From: Galerina marginata
Lineage: Eukaryota > Basidiomycota > Agaricomycetes > Agaricales > Galerinaceae
Assembly: GCA_023014335.1 (NCBI GenBank)
Contig: JAECYW010000015.1
Location: forward strand, 1,054,001-1,118,000
DNA: 64,000 nucleotides
Reading direction: 5' to 3'
The notes under the pieces are model-generated. The model saw only the letters and a program-made list of their open reading frames with translations, made no database searches and had not been told where the DNA came from. This document shows, one piece after another, positions 11,481-24,700 of the stretch (within the stretch, counting starts at the first letter, position 1; each line of letters opens with the position of its first letter). A program made the position numbers and the translations under genes.

Positions 11481-13225
11481 TTTCGCCCTCTTTCAGGCTT
11501 TCCAGCGGGTTAACTGAGATTGGATAGTAGCCTAGTTCGCAAGTGGCCCGAACGGAAAGCGGAAAAGCGGAAAGCGGAATGGCGAGGCGCTCCGCGTCGA
11601 CGTCCGTGAAAGCCAAGTAAGGAGAAAGTGCCTGGATCCTGGAGGTATCGGTTCGTTCGCTGAGATTGGGTAGATGAAGAGGCAGAAAGGAACCCCACTA
11701 CACCTCGGTATGCCCAGGCTGCCTGCGCAGAGTGCCAGTGCCAATGCCAGTGCCAGAATCGTGACGTTGACGGTTGATGGTCGTCGGGATCAGGAGATAT
11801 CGAATCCACACTCGTCCTCGAAGCTGCAAGCTGCTGCAGGTCGAAAGCCTCCAGTGGGCTGTTGATTCCAGACCGATAATTTATAGCACACGATATGATG
11901 CCATACCCGCTTAACCTGCTCAAAGGTACCCAGCACGGGTATCACATCAGTGGATGCTTTACAGCCTGACAAATACCGGCAAAGCTCGCTTTGTTCCCAA
12001 AGAATCAGGCGCGGCCCATGAAGGTGGCGGGCGCGTAGAAGGGAACCTTTCAACGTTGTTGTTTTGGCCTTTGGGAAACGGCGTCTTCGAGAATTCGATG
12101 CTTGTGGTCCTTTTGGTGCTCCCTTTCATTCGTCTATTTTGGGGGGTGCTCTGGGATTTCAAACTCATTTAAAAGTCCGCCCCGAGACGAATGATCGCCG
12201 GGATCTCTTGACGGCACCCCCACCTCTTGACGCACTGGAATCTGGGCGCACCTCCCCAACTGTGCCTCTACCAGTTTTATATCCTCTTCAGCTTATGTAT
12301 GTAGCACAGATCTCGATCAATTACGGGACCAAAAGGTCAATTTGACTGAATCTATCCGTTGTGCTCGATCGAGAGCATCGACGATACCATTCTCCTGGAC
12401 CGTTCTCCGTTCTGCATCCCTCGATATAAGACTTGGAATAATCCTCTTTGTTCAAGACGCACCGTCCCTCTAGAATCAGTCCAGAAACCAGATCATCGTC
12501 CTTATTCAAATTGTCAACACTTCTTCATAATTCAAAAATCATCACCTTAAGCTTTTTCCGAGAGCCTGTCCGATTGAAATTTGACAGAAAAAAGGACGAC
12601 AAGGCAGTTAATTATACTAGTAATTATCGGGCATCGGTGAACGTCGTCCAAGCCACAAAGGCAATTAAATCCTTAAATCCTCACAATAAATCAAGCATAA
12701 TCAATCACCTATGTAGTCAACGATTTACATGTGCAGTTGCAGCCCAATCTAAATCCAAGCCGCACAGCGCAACGAGTAACTTGAAGTCGGACAGACAGAC
12801 AATTAAATTAATTAAAATAATACAAAAATACTCTATCATAGTTAATTATATAGACTCATTCCGGTGGTGTGCCTAGTCTAGTAGGGTAAGGGTGGGGGTA
12901 AGGAGGTATCGTGGTATGGCGTTTGCATGAGGAGATGGATCGATGTGGGGTTTGATATGTGGGTGAGGAAAGAAATTATGACAAGAGAGAGAGAGGAAGA
13001 GAGGGAGAGGGAGAGGGAAGGCATCGTGTGCGAAGAAATAAAGCACTGTCGTACAAGAAAATCAAAAAACCAAAGAAAAGAAAAAGAGGAAAGGCGCTAT
13101 CCAGAGCTTGTTGGGTTCGTAGCATTCATAGTAGTACAGCGCGAGCGACGTCAGGGAAGGTCCGCGCATTTTTTGTCTCGTTCTCCGTGCTCCGTCCTTG
13201 GTTTCGCCAAGTCATCAGCACACCC
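11481..13225. other. intergenic stretch; no confident gene
   Basis: Upstream of the F-box gene and downstream of the 13226-14968 gene. It holds several short overlapping frames without a recognisable domain. Around 12450-12870 the DNA is AT-rich with open frames on the plus strand but no coding-like amino-acid composition. At 12980-13020 there is a GA-rich simple repeat. I see no gene I would defend. Confidence 0.45.
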
Positions 13226-14968
13226 TCACCGCCCCTTCAACCCCCTCAACCGCCTCGCAACATCCTCCATATCCTTCATATTCCACTCCCCACTCCACTC
13301 TCTTTCTTTCCGCCTCCCAAACTCGGCTGATAGGAGCTCGCTCTGCCCTTGTCCTTGTCCTTTACCGGTGCTTTGACCTTTACCGGTGCTTTGTCCAAGG
13401 CTTTCTAACCGCGCCGGCACAGGCTGAGGCTGAGGCACGACGACGGTGGCAGAAACGAAAGGTCGCGGCGAGGCCTGCGGTTGGGCATATAGATTAGAGT
13501 GCTTGTCCTGGTGGTGCCGGGAGAGGGGGTTGAGTGGGAGCCCAGCGCGAGGCCGTGTCTGAGGCTGCGGTTGAGGTTGCGGTTGAGTTTGAGGGTGAAT
13601 ATCAAGCGACGTCGTCCCCCTTGTCGCCTCCTTCTCGCGGTGGAGGAGCAGAGCGGTAGCGGACGCGAGCGCGGAGGAGGAGCCGAGGGTGAGGCTGCGT
13701 GGGCGGTGTTTGCGTTTCGGGGTCTTGTCTGTGGGCTGTTCGCGTAATTGTGATTGTGATTGGATTTGTGTTTGAGTGGGAGGAGGAAGCGGCGTCTCGG
13801 CGACCGCTAAAGGCGGCAACGACGACGTGGCGCTGAACTTGGCGGAAGCAGAAGCAGCGGAGAACTTGGTGGGTTTATGGAACGAGTCGAACACGGAGGT
13901 GACGCTTGGCCGGGGGTGGTGCCGTGAGATGGAGAGGGACGTGCGGCGGGAGACCTGCGCTGGCGCCGACGAGGAGGAGGAGGAGGCAGCAGGGTTAGAC
14001 GTAGGGCTGGGCGCACGAAAGACGAGCTCAGGCGGGATGTTCTCCCCAAGCGTGCGTGTAAGCTTCGCCATCTTCCTCCTCTTCTCCCGATCGCTCAGCC
14101 CGTTCTCTCTGGACGGCAGAGCAGGCAGAGTCGGCGTTGGCGAGGGAGGGACGACGTTCATGTTGAAGGAAGAAGAAACAGGTGAAAGAGGAGGTTTTGG
14201 GTTGTTGCTGGTGTTGCTATGCACGTCCGGCTTTATATGCCTGTCACCAGTGGAGCTCGAGCTCGCGTCCAGACTGGAGGAAGGAGCGGCCCGGGGCGGG
14301 CGAACGAGAAGTGGCTGTGCGGGCTTGCCCTTGGCTCTATCCTTGTCCTTTTCCTTCTCGGCCCTGTCAATCCTGTCAGCTCTATCCTTGTCCTTGCCCT
14401 TTCCCGCTCCAGAGCGGGTCGCCTTGGACCCACTCGGGCCTGGAAGAGGAAACATGATCGTGATCGGAGCCAATGGGCCCTCGTGTTTCCGCTTCAAGGT
14501 TGTAGCAGCACCCGACGGTCCCGCACCCGAACCCGACGTCGGGACTTGGATTTGGACAGGCAGAGGCGATGCGCTGCGCGACGAAGAGGGCGAGGCGTTC
14601 TCGAACACGGCCTGGACCTGATACCCCGCCGACCGGGTCGTGGACCGCACGAAGACGTAGTCTGGTTCTGGGGAGACGGCGAGCGTCTCGGAGGAGGAGC
14701 CGGAGGAGGAGGGGGAGTGGAAGATGCGCCCTTCGCGGCGGGCGGTTGTGCGGTTGGGATGGCGCGGTGGGATGGCAGGCGCCGGGGTGGAGGCGGAGGA
14801 GGGTGCCTCTGGTTCTGGCTTGTGCTCGACGAGGAGCGGGGTGGTCCCTAGTATGGCGCCTAGCTTGCGCGTTGAGCGCAGTAGGCGGGAACGCTCTTCC
14901 GGAGCGAGCGTGTTGTTCGTAGGCGGGGGCGGGGTCAACACCATAGTGGTAGTCGCAGTAGCAGACAT
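13226..14968 (-). CDS. conserved Ser/Pro-rich hypothetical protein
   Basis: Single open frame of 580 codons. Three short ordered-looking blocks sit in long low-complexity Ser/Pro/Gln stretches. They are EERSRLLRSTRKLGAILGTT near residues 23-42, SDREKRRKMAKLTRTLGENI near residues 290-310 followed by PPELVF, and WSGEWNMKDMEDVARRLRGL at the C-terminus. I recall this block pattern as a basidiomycete-conserved protein of unknown function. There is a KDKDRADRIDRAEKEKDKDR charged repeat and a Gln/Pro repeat (QTQPQPQPQPQ). Basic blocks could act as nuclear signals, which is inference. No enzyme motif or membrane segment. Confidence 0.75.
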   Translation of the reverse strand: MSATATTTMVLTPPPPTNNTLAPEERSRLLRSTRKLGAILGTTPLLVEHKPEPEAPSSASTPAPAIPPRHPNRTTARREGRIFHSPSSSGSSSETLAVSPEPDYVFVRSTTRSAGYQVQAVFENASPSSSRSASPLPVQIQVPTSGSGAGPSGAATTLKRKHEGPLAPITIMFPLPGPSGSKATRSGAGKGKDKDRADRIDRAEKEKDKDRAKGKPAQPLLVRPPRAAPSSSLDASSSSTGDRHIKPDVHSNTSNNPKPPLSPVSSSFNMNVVPPSPTPTLPALPSRENGLSDREKRRKMAKLTRTLGENIPPELVFRAPSPTSNPAASSSSSSAPAQVSRRTSLSISRHHPRPSVTSVFDSFHKPTKFSAASASAKFSATSSLPPLAVAETPLPPPTQTQIQSQSQLREQPTDKTPKRKHRPRSLTLGSSSALASATALLLHREKEATRGTTSLDIHPQTQPQPQPQPQTRPRAGLPLNPLSRHHQDKHSNLYAQPQASPRPFVSATVVVPQPQPVPARLESLGQSTGKGQSTGKGQGQGQSELLSAEFGRRKEREWSGEWNMKDMEDVARRLRGLKGR

Positions 14969-16687
14969 CGTTCGTTAAGCGTGAAAAAAAAGCGCAAGAT
15001 GGTCGTAGGCGTCGTAAGAGATGTATCAAGACACACAGTGCGATTTGATAAACCAGAAAGCAGATCTACAAAGCAATGTTCGCCCTAAGCGGGGAAGAGA
15101 AGAGAAAAAGGAGAAAAAGGCGTACCCGTGTGTTCCTGTGCTCTGTCGGTGCTGTTATTATAGTCTGGGGAAACAATGTGCTTGTGATGGTTCTTATAGA
15201 GCTCGATTAAGAACAATAGACATGGAAGAATGTACAAAGTGTCGATCACGAGAATGGGAGAAGAAGCGGCGTCAACTGGCCAGCTGTCCTTGTTGATAAA
15301 TTTAGTGGAGAAGAGGCGAGGGGCGTGTTGATGGATGTGGTGAGAGGAGACGAAGAAGAAAAAATTAATCGTCCATGATATATGATATATCCGTCATGAT
15401 AACGGCCTCCCCAGCCCCGACCCTCGCAGCACAACCCGCCTCATTCCGCAACATGAAATTGCTGCAACGCCCAGTTCGTTGCCATGCATCGTCATCATCC
15501 GAATCGGGGGTCGCACCGTGACAAAATCCTCACACGCCCAGCGGTTGTCATGCGATCGAGCCAATCAGCACCCACCCCCGTTATCTTCCCATCCGCCAAA
15601 ACAGGAAAAACAGGAATTTAGAGTTTTTCACAACCGTGACACCGACCCCACAGCCTCCTCCGCAACTTTTCATTCTGCTCTATCCGAGCGTCCCGCAGTG
15701 CCCTTGCGAGTGTTTGTTGTGCGTCTTTCAGACTCATCTGCCGTCTGTTGTATTCGTTTTTTCGCTCGCCCTTCGCCGCCGACACCGACACCGACTGTGC
15801 CGCTGACCCCGTAGCGCCCAACTGATCTTGTAATTGTTTCTATGTCAAAGCTAGCCTGCGTGTTGGTTGCGCCGCTGCCTTCCAAGTTCTTGCATAGCTC
15901 GCCGCTGGACACTCGCGCGACTCCCTGGAATGAGGAATCGAACCAAGTTCCAACTCTAAAACGTGAGACAGCAGTTCAGAAACCAGCTCTGTAATACTAC
16001 ATGTTCCCTCACTTGACGTTTTCGACGTGTTTGAAGTCTCCTGCTTCTGCCTCTGCCTCTGCCTCTGACACGCACTAAACTGGGCGTCCTCGTTCCTCTT
16101 ATCCCATCCCATCGTATCAGTGCTTCTCTGTCAATTTTCTCTTTTGGTAGTCGTACTGTAACGTCAGTCGAAGCACTCAGTCCTCTTTGGACCCTTATGC
16201 CCAGTGAAAAGTCCATCGTGTGCAAACGCGTGAGATTGTGTGATTTCGAGGTGGCGCTTTCTCAGTATTGTAGCATCGTGCCATCCACGATTTCACTCGA
16301 TGATGCTGCATCGTCGGCGCAGAAACTGCAATATGAAAAGCAGATTTCAGAAGATGATGAAGCCACATAAATTTGAGAACGTACCTTAGGGTCTTCCCCC
16401 ATTTAAAACCCCCCAAACAAAAGATGGTTCGTTTAAACTCCCCTTGCTTTCCCTCCGTCACCTTCCCTCTTTGCAGTCAATGTTGAAAATGTATGGACAA
16501 AAGGTTAGATTCCCCTTTCTTCCATTCAACACCGCTCTCGTGTTTGCCTGATAGCATGGTGAAGTCGCACTCTAGCACTGCCGTATATTCAGTATGCCTT
16601 TGTTTTACTGCCGAACATTGCGCCGCAGGGTTTCCTGCTGGCGTGTTCGCAATCGAGTCCAGCACGCAAAGGTCGGCATCAAGCCCC
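14969..16687. other. intergenic stretch; no confident gene
   Basis: Upstream region of the 13226-14968 gene. It carries small frames of about 60-110 codons on both strands with biased composition and no family resemblance. A minus-strand frame at 15618-15912 has a possible short helix (KDAQQTLARALRDARIEQNEKL) but no homology I can name. A CTCTGC tandem simple repeat occurs near 16045-16070. Confidence 0.4.
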
Positions 16688-17210
16688 ATGGCCGCGAGCG
16701 ATCAGATGACACTCGCCACTTCTTTTGAGCTCTGGTACGAAGCCACCCCTCGGGGTCTTCCCCTCGTCGTAAGTCACAACCATCCTACTCGTCCCCTGTT
16801 TGAAAGATTCTCTAACAGCGGATATCGACGGCTTCTCTTATTGGCCCCTCCTCCCACATGCCAAACTAGAACCCTCCCGATACTTGACATGCCCGCTACA
16901 TTCGAAGATACACGGTAAGTATTACTGTTTTATCTTAATTTTTGTGTTCTTAAAGTCGTGTCTAGCAGCCGCTGCATATTTTTCTGAATATTAGAAACAG
17001 TTGAAGAGCACGCCGGATACGGAAGCGCACTGCGGGTTCGTGTTATTTACCGTCTTTGCTTTATTTTCCTGACAATCGCATTGTAGCAACTTAAACCAGC
17101 TGCAGAACCTCCTGGAATGGTCAATCTTGCGCGCTCGACAAGCCATCCACACCGCCAGCTTTATTGATGGTAGTAATGTTCGGTATTGTATTCAGTACTA
17201 GTGTAGTTAT
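16688..17210 (+). CDS. possible small multi-exon hypothetical gene
   Basis: Tentative. A coding-like segment DIDGFSYWPLLPHAKLEPS (16820-16916) ends at a good donor (CACG|GTAAGT). It can be joined to exon 16995-17035 (ETVEEHAGYGSALR) and exon 17089-17160 (NLNQLQNLLEWSILRARQAI), with phases that agree. The upstream exon starting at the ATG near 16688 (SFELWYEATPRGLPLV, donor GTC|GTAAGT) does not join in phase. The start is therefore unsolved. No family is recognised. Confidence 0.25.
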
Positions 17211-20200
17211 AGTCAAACGATCCCAGAATATACGGTTCTTTTTTATATTGTGATATCGTGTCCGGTTGAGTGATTAAAAAATCAATTACAATCTACAATG
17301 ATCTACCATAGTGGATGCCACTAGATGGTACAATATATGCGGTATTACCAGGTCGTTTGGCGTCGATTGGGGAATGTAGCAATCAATATGATACGATGCC
17401 AAACGATTCCAGACGAAATTCCATCTTCTATTTCTCTTTTTTCGTGTGGGATCGCTTGATATATGCTGGTTTGATGGGGAGCTGATGGCAGTCAATCCCA
17501 CTCTACCTGACACGATCTGGATAGATCGACTTTTCACTGGGCCTTATGCCTTACGTCTTACGTTTTCTCATTTCGAACGAATTCGACAAAATCCCATACT
17601 TGGCTTCAGTCCAAACGTCCACCCGAGGAGGGGCAAATCTAAACACCCACCTTCTTCTTATTAACCACCCTCTCGGAAGATACTAGTACTGTACCCTAAT
17701 TCGAGCTTTGACTTTGACGTTCGAAACTTCCTGTGGAAAGCGGAAAACATACCAACACGAGCAGTGCACCCAGGTCCCACACACATCCGAGTCTTCGCGC
17801 AAATCCACAAATACGTATACCCACCCACCGACCCACGTCGAACGTCAACTGCAGCTTCGTGATTTCCTGATTTCCTGGTTTCGCGGCTGATTCATCCTAG
17901 TCCTATTAATATGCCTCGTGTACTAATAACGGTAAACCGTAAGTAGCAGTCGTTCATTAGTTCCTCTTCCAAATCGATCAAGTCGACACTTATGCATACC
18001 TTTCCCTGCAGGCCGTCCGTCCCCAGCACCAGCGCCTGTACAACTGCCAAACGAGGAGGTCGGAGGAAGGCCGTTTTTCGCAGATATAAACTTAGCTAAA
18101 CACTAGCACTAACACTAAACTTGGCTACCATCAATCAATTCAACGGACCTACAAAACACAATATGAAGAAAAGAAAGTATCTACCCTGCAGACTACAGAC
18201 CGAAACTGAGACTGTGACTGGGACTGGGATTGGGACTGAAGTAATTATAACCACATCATGTTTGATGCCTTCATCATGATCACGATCACGCGATTGCTGA
18301 TTCGATGGTCCATTGGACGGCGTACAGCCTGTATACTGTAACTGTATGCTAAGTCGACTCGTCCCTAACCGTCACGGTGTTTAGGCAGCGTACATCGCAC
18401 CAATGGTGCGTTTCTGAGATGTAGAGCGCGTTTAAGACCGTGCTTATGTACTTACTTGAAGATACTCGGGATTCAGACGCACTCAGCGTGAAACGCGAAA
18501 CGCGTCGGAAACCGGTCGCGCGATGGTTACATCGTCAAATTGTCAATGGCATCCTGTGCGCACCGAACTGCGCTTCCTCCTCACTTGGCCTTCAAGTTGC
18601 ATGGACGAGTAAGTACTAGAGTAGTAAGTAGTACTTACAAGTAAAGTACGCTAGCGCGAATGGTTACTAACCTCCGCGCCTCTTCGTCAATGGCAATATG
18701 ACACGCTATTACTATTACTCAGTATAGTGTCGTACATCTCCATCTACATCTCCGTGTCCCTGCTGAACGATTCTGAATCTGTAGAATGCGTTATCCTGTA
18801 ACGACATCAACTCACTCGACCACTGTAAAACGGTCAAATTCGGAAGTCCGCCTCCACCCGCCGTCAGCGAGCCTGAATCTTCGAGTTCGCCCTGGAAAAA
18901 ATCAGAAATCGTCGAACACACCCAAGAGAAATTAATTAATTAATGAACAGTGATCATTTAATAACGCCGTACTGGGTAGTAACCACATCTACAGTATACC
19001 CACTATGTAGCCCGCCTCAACAACTCATAAAGCACCCCACCAACAAACAATAAGCAGTGGGTAATACATTAATTTCATCTATCCAAATCCAAAAAAAAGA
19101 ACGCGTAGCGGCGCCGGCAAAACATATCTCGAGGACGTTCAAGTTGACTTTAAATTGCTCGTGTGCCCCTCAAACGCCTTACTTACGACGCCTCATTTCG
19201 TTGTTGGTGACCCATTAGTACTTACATAAAGTAACATGATCACCTGTGGTGTACATAACTCATTTCCAAGAGGGAGTAAACGAACCCTCGTTACACTACC
19301 CACTTGCGCTCAGGCAGCTGTAACTGGAGCTCGGTCTGCTTGATAAATCAACCCCGACGACCTCCTCGAGACTAGCGCCGCATATTAAGGCTTATGTCCT
19401 ATCGTACCTCGTCACGGTACTTCGTAAGTAATTTCCCCTCCCTCTTCTTCGTCATCGTCACCGTCGTCGTCAGGCCCACCCACTCGGAGATATGCAATAC
19501 GGTTGGTTGGTAGCCTGGGCGGTAGGGTCAACATGATACCGAGGAGCCCAAGCGCGAATAACGCGCTTTCTCGTTCTTGGATGATTTTTCTTCTGATTCG
19601 TTCCTATTCATTTCCCTTACTTGGGTATTACCGGAACGAGGGATGGTAGCTTAGAGTATCACAGCAAGTCTCTCGTAAGGACTTCTCCTTGGGCATAGGA
19701 TAGATGATGGAAGGAGTGGAGTGGTAAAAGCAGCCCCGATCTGAAATTCTGAATCCGTCCTGCCACTTCCCCAGGCGCCTACTAGGTGTTCGTACAGTTA
19801 TTCTACAAAATTATACCAAGTCAACTAACTGCCTTTGGTCAACCCACGCCTGTCCAATTTTTTCTAAACCCGGACTCGTCGGAAATGCGAACGAATTACG
19901 GACAGAGTCAGAGAGGGGCGAGTGCTATGCTTTAAATATCCTGTAAGCCCGCATTACCCCATCCCAGCACACCTCGACGTCCTTGTCATTTTCCTGGTTG
20001 AAATTTTGCGGAAGCCATCCGCACCAAAAAAATTGTCACCCCGTCAGTCTATACGCAGAATCACTAGACTTCTACTTTTGAACTGAATCCGCTGCACGTA
20101 CAGCCTTGGCATACCTACAGCTTCATTGCACGAAAATTTTGACTCCAGTCAACTAAATTTATACATTCCTGGCGCGAACTTCCAAAATATATCATAGCAG

Positions 20201-21710
20201 ACATGGTACACTTCTCCTCAGCGCTAGCCTCTGACAATGCACGATCTGATTTACTAGTGCAGTGACTAGTAACTTGCTGTAGACGGGTCGTGCTCAATTT
20301 TCCGCTAAATATAGACGGTTGACAGACTGTCACTGGCACCCCGTGTACACCGCCAAACACTCGACGCTGGAAACATTGACATTAAGACAACTGTCGACTT
20401 TACTTTCTACGTAGACATTCGCTTTTTGATCGCCGTTTTTCTTTGCTTACTTATGAAGCGGATTAGATCATGAGCTACGACGGTATCACCGGCAGTGACC
20501 TCCTGCTTCAAGGTTGTGTTTGCCTTCAGAAAAAGTCCAGGCTCATTCGTCCGCTGGTAACGACCTTCAGCCTGGGACCTAAAATATTTTCCGATCTCGG
20601 GATAACCTGGCGTAGAAGCCTCTCTCTATATATAACAGCTTCACTTGTCTGTTTACCTGGAATGTCGCAACAGTGAGTATACCTGGTGCATGCGCATCAA
20701 AGTTATGTCGCAGATGGTGTTCCATTCAACCTGTGTTATGTTATCTATCTTTGTAATGTTGTCCTGCTTCATCTCGAGGCTTCAGGTATATTTTAGCTCT
20801 TACATTAACCTGTCTTGACCCCTATGTTTCTCCCGCGTCTATCATAGATGTTGACCGCGCTGTGGTTATCGCCATCATTTATCCATGTACATTGGCACGC
20901 CCATCTATCCATCACAAAGCACCCGCATACATACCCACGTCGAGCGGGCTGAAGTTCACAAAAAATTAAAATAAATCATTGAAGGTTTGATGTCCATGCT
21001 TACAGAAATCGGGAAAAGCCCTAGCTTTCTAGCCGACCTTATAGAACACCGACATGGCTTAGGCTACTCGCCGTGGTTTTAGTGGACAATACTGAGTAGT
21101 TTAGCCCATGATTGCCCCAAAATCCGATAGTCAATCTCCTTGACCCACTAGGTTCGGATCTGGGATTGTCGCCCCTGTCCATTCACCAATCTCCGGAACT
21201 CAGCCAGGACCGAGGTAGTGCTTGGGACATTTTGGTTCCGCGTGGCTGTGCGTTTATTTAGGCGCACGGAGTACGATTTAGGCTATTAATAGACGCCGGG
21301 TGTGCGCCGTACATAGGCTCCGAAGGTGAGTCGTCTCTCATAAAAGTGGGTGTGGATCACATCTTATGACTGAGCACGCCAAAAAATATTGAGTCACAAT
21401 ATATCTGCGACACGTATTCAGGTGGCACTTAGGGAAGTCAAAGCGCTCGCCAGGGTTGTAGAATGCGCTGGGAACAACAGCCTCTTGCAGGAGCTCAATC
21501 CCGCCTGCAGTTAATTCGTAGTGATTCCAGATAAAGCTGAATATCATGAACAACGGAGAGGGCCCCATTATAGACATACCAACTCAATTCGAATTACTAA
21601 GTTGACGAAGATAAAAAGAGTATGGGATTCCGAATATTTTTACAGGGTCTCGCTAGTTAATGAATAAAAGTTTGCATAACGAAACCTTCAATTCACCTAG
21701 CTACTAGACT
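17211..21710. other. 4.5-kb stretch without recognisable genes
   Basis: Stops are frequent in all frames and no ORF above about 80 codons is present. Features seen are small: a (GACTGG)-like repeat near 18205-18238, a palindromic TAAGTAGTACTTA motif near 18624, a near-tandem of GATCACGATCACG at 18280, and GC-poor sequence near 19060-19100. I found no tRNA-like A/B box pair and no transposase frame. It could be intergenic regulatory DNA or decayed repeats. Confidence 0.4.
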
Positions 21711-24700
21711 TAAAACGCACCCGGACGAGCAGTCCATGCAGGCATTGGCTGGTTAACAATCGAAGCCATGCTACTCTGAATCTGGGCAGTGAGTTGTAGG
21801 GCCAGAGAGTTGAGCTTCGCTCCTGCAGCACCAGCTGCCCACAGTGAGACAGCCAAAGTGTTCGTGCCTTGATAGTTCAAGATACCTTGCGCTATTCACG
21901 GGTACTCGTCAGTTACAAGCTTTTAAGCACGAGCCAACGGAAGACTTACGGACGGGGAAACTCTTTTGGGGACCAATATGGTTAACTACACAGTATGTTA
22001 GCAAAACGTTCATATGACAATCCAACAGACGTACTGTATCTTCCGAATTGATAGCCATTGACGTAGAACTATTGCATTATTAAGCTTCGTCGCACTGATG
22101 TGAAGAGATTTGCATACCTGAGCACGGAAGTGCGGGTTCGTCGTTGAGTTCGTTGTGACGATTGCAATCGGGTAGTCGACGCCTTGAGGAATATTCAAGT
22201 TGAACGTTGTCCTGTGGGCGTGATTAATGATAATAAACCCCAAAATTAAATTCAAACCGACCTGTACATGCTTACACCGGCTGTCGAAATTCCGGAAGTC
22301 GGGCTTCCTGTTGACCAGGAAGCGTCGTTGAATCCTGGTAAGTGCCAGCCTAATCACGGGAGCATGAGAGGCGTTGTTTCAAGAAATATATCACCATTAC
22401 CTTGGCGTTCAGCGAAGAGACCGCCTTCATTCAAAGGTCCACGAGTTTGGTCAGCAGCCTAATACAAACAGTTCACATCTCGGTCAAGGAAACGTCGAAA
22501 TAGAGAGAAAACGCACACTCTCGCCGCCGAGGTTACCTGCGACTTTCCAAGTGCTGACAGTTGTAGTTGTACTGCCGACGAAAGAGTAGCTCAAGATACC
22601 CCTCGGTGCCTTGAAGCTATCGCTTCCCGCAGTGAAGTCTTCCTCGTAGCCCATATGGTCTTGCAAAATGGTGATGACGTGGGCAGCGCCTTTCGTCAAC
22701 TTGGGAAGAGTGAATGTGCCTTGGAAATTGCTATGACGCGCGTCGCCTTCCCAAGATCCAATAAACGTGGAGTCCAACCAGACGGAGAAAGCAAACGCAA
22801 AGCCGCCTTGCAGCTGGGCCTGGAAGGCAGTCTCAGTCCCCGATGCGGTGAAGTGGGCGCGCCAGAGAATATTCCCAGTGTGGTAGCCGTAGTCCCCAGC
22901 ATAGAGTACGGTGGGCGTCTTGATTGCCGTAGGATTATTTGTGGTGGCATGGTTGGCGACGGTCCAGGCGTTATCTGAGTATCCGGAGCCAATTTCAGGC
23001 AAGCTATTTGCAGTTTTCTAGAGCCAAATTTGAGCTAGACTTTCTTTAGTTCGGGAACAGTCTTACCCATGTGAGTGCCGAAAGATTCGGAAGTGTAACA
23101 GCAGGAAGAGAAACCGTCTTCTGGGCGGTAAGAGTGCCGTAGGAGGTCTTGCTCACGGTTAAGGCCGCGCCGTTGAAAGTGACTGCTGTTTGTGCAGCAG
23201 GAGCGATGACCTCAAAGCTAGCAGTGCTATTGAGATCTCCGGTCAAAGCCAAAGTGCCGCCATTGATGTTGACCGTGCGCATGAGATAACCTCCTTTGAC
23301 GATGATGGGATTTGCGGTACTGTATTGAGCCAAGGCGCCGCTGGTGGGTGGATGAAGAACCCAGAACTGGTATGCGGTGGCTCGGTCTGTGTCATGTCAA
23401 TTGACGATATAGTTCAAATCAAGAGCTGACTTTAACGTACCAACAATGTAGAGCATAACAGTGCTTCCAACTTGCACCACAGTCTGACCTGGGGCGGTCG
23501 TGTATTGGAGAGCAAGAGCGGAGTTGCCACTACTTGTCAATACTTTCTGTTTAAGGGTACCGCTTCCTGAAACGACTTTGACGGTGGGTGTCGTTGTTCC
23601 GGTAAACTTGATGGCAGTTTCGTGGAGTTCGCCAGCATTTCCGTAGAGAATAATGACATCTCGGCCGTTGATTGTTGCCCTGCGTGAGCGTTGAGAAATA
23701 TTGTGGTACGAACATATAGGCAGTTTCGTACCATGTCATGATTTCACCCGTGGAGTAGATAAGAGTTGTTGTTCCGGCGGTATAGTCAACGACATGTATT
23801 TTCGAGTCCTTTCCGGTCAACGTAAGAGATCCTCCAATGTTCGGAATTTGGAGAGTGCCAAAGCTGGTGGGCAAGTTCAAAGTGTAAGTCTGAACGGTAG
23901 TGATTGAAGCATCGGTTTGCCTTGAAAATTTAAATCAGAACCAGTAAGACGGCAGAAATGTGAGGAAGATACCTAACGGTGTAGAATCCTGTCTTTTTGC
24001 CGACAGCATCCAAGGTTTGGGTTGTCTTGAGTGCAGAATTTCCCGTGAACATTCCTTGTGAACTTCCGACATTCATCGGCCTGGTCGTGAGGAAGGCAGG
24101 AGAGACTTGGATGAAGTTTGCTTGTAGCTTGAGTTCGTAGAACTTCTCGCGCAAAGTCCTGTCTTCTGAAATGGCCGAACCCTGTGTCAAAGTTTAGCTC
24201 AGAATTGAATTTGGTCATAAATATCAACACGTACATAGTCGTATGAGGTATAGACACCTTCGATTGTGCGTTAGATTAGGGATTGCAGGTTATGGAAACG
24301 TATTTCTCACCAGGATGGGCTATACCTCCCCAGTTTGTACCACCGAAGATCATGTACAAATTCATGTACGTAGTCGACATGGCCAGATTGTTCTTGTAGA
24401 ACACTAAATGTTTTTAATCAACGAGTTTTACGCAAGGATCAATATGGGATTACCTCTTTCGAAATTGGTGCCGGTGAGTACTCCGCAAGTATCATAGCCA
24501 GACCCACCCCTAGGAATGTTTATCAACACGAGTTTAGCAGTCAAGTCATCTACTAACCATCCGTCGAAGGCCCCTCCTTGGAATTCGTAAATGGCATTCA
24601 AATTATTGGGAGTGAACTTCAGATGTGCTGCCCAATAGCCCCTGATGCCGCATTAATAAGGTGAGGACGAAGAAAGATGGTGTCACCCACTCTGGAACTG

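Noticed and set aside
14182..14851. Long Arg-rich plus-strand frames inside the 13226-14968 gene
   Set aside because: They are antisense shadows of a GC-rich Ser/Pro coding region.
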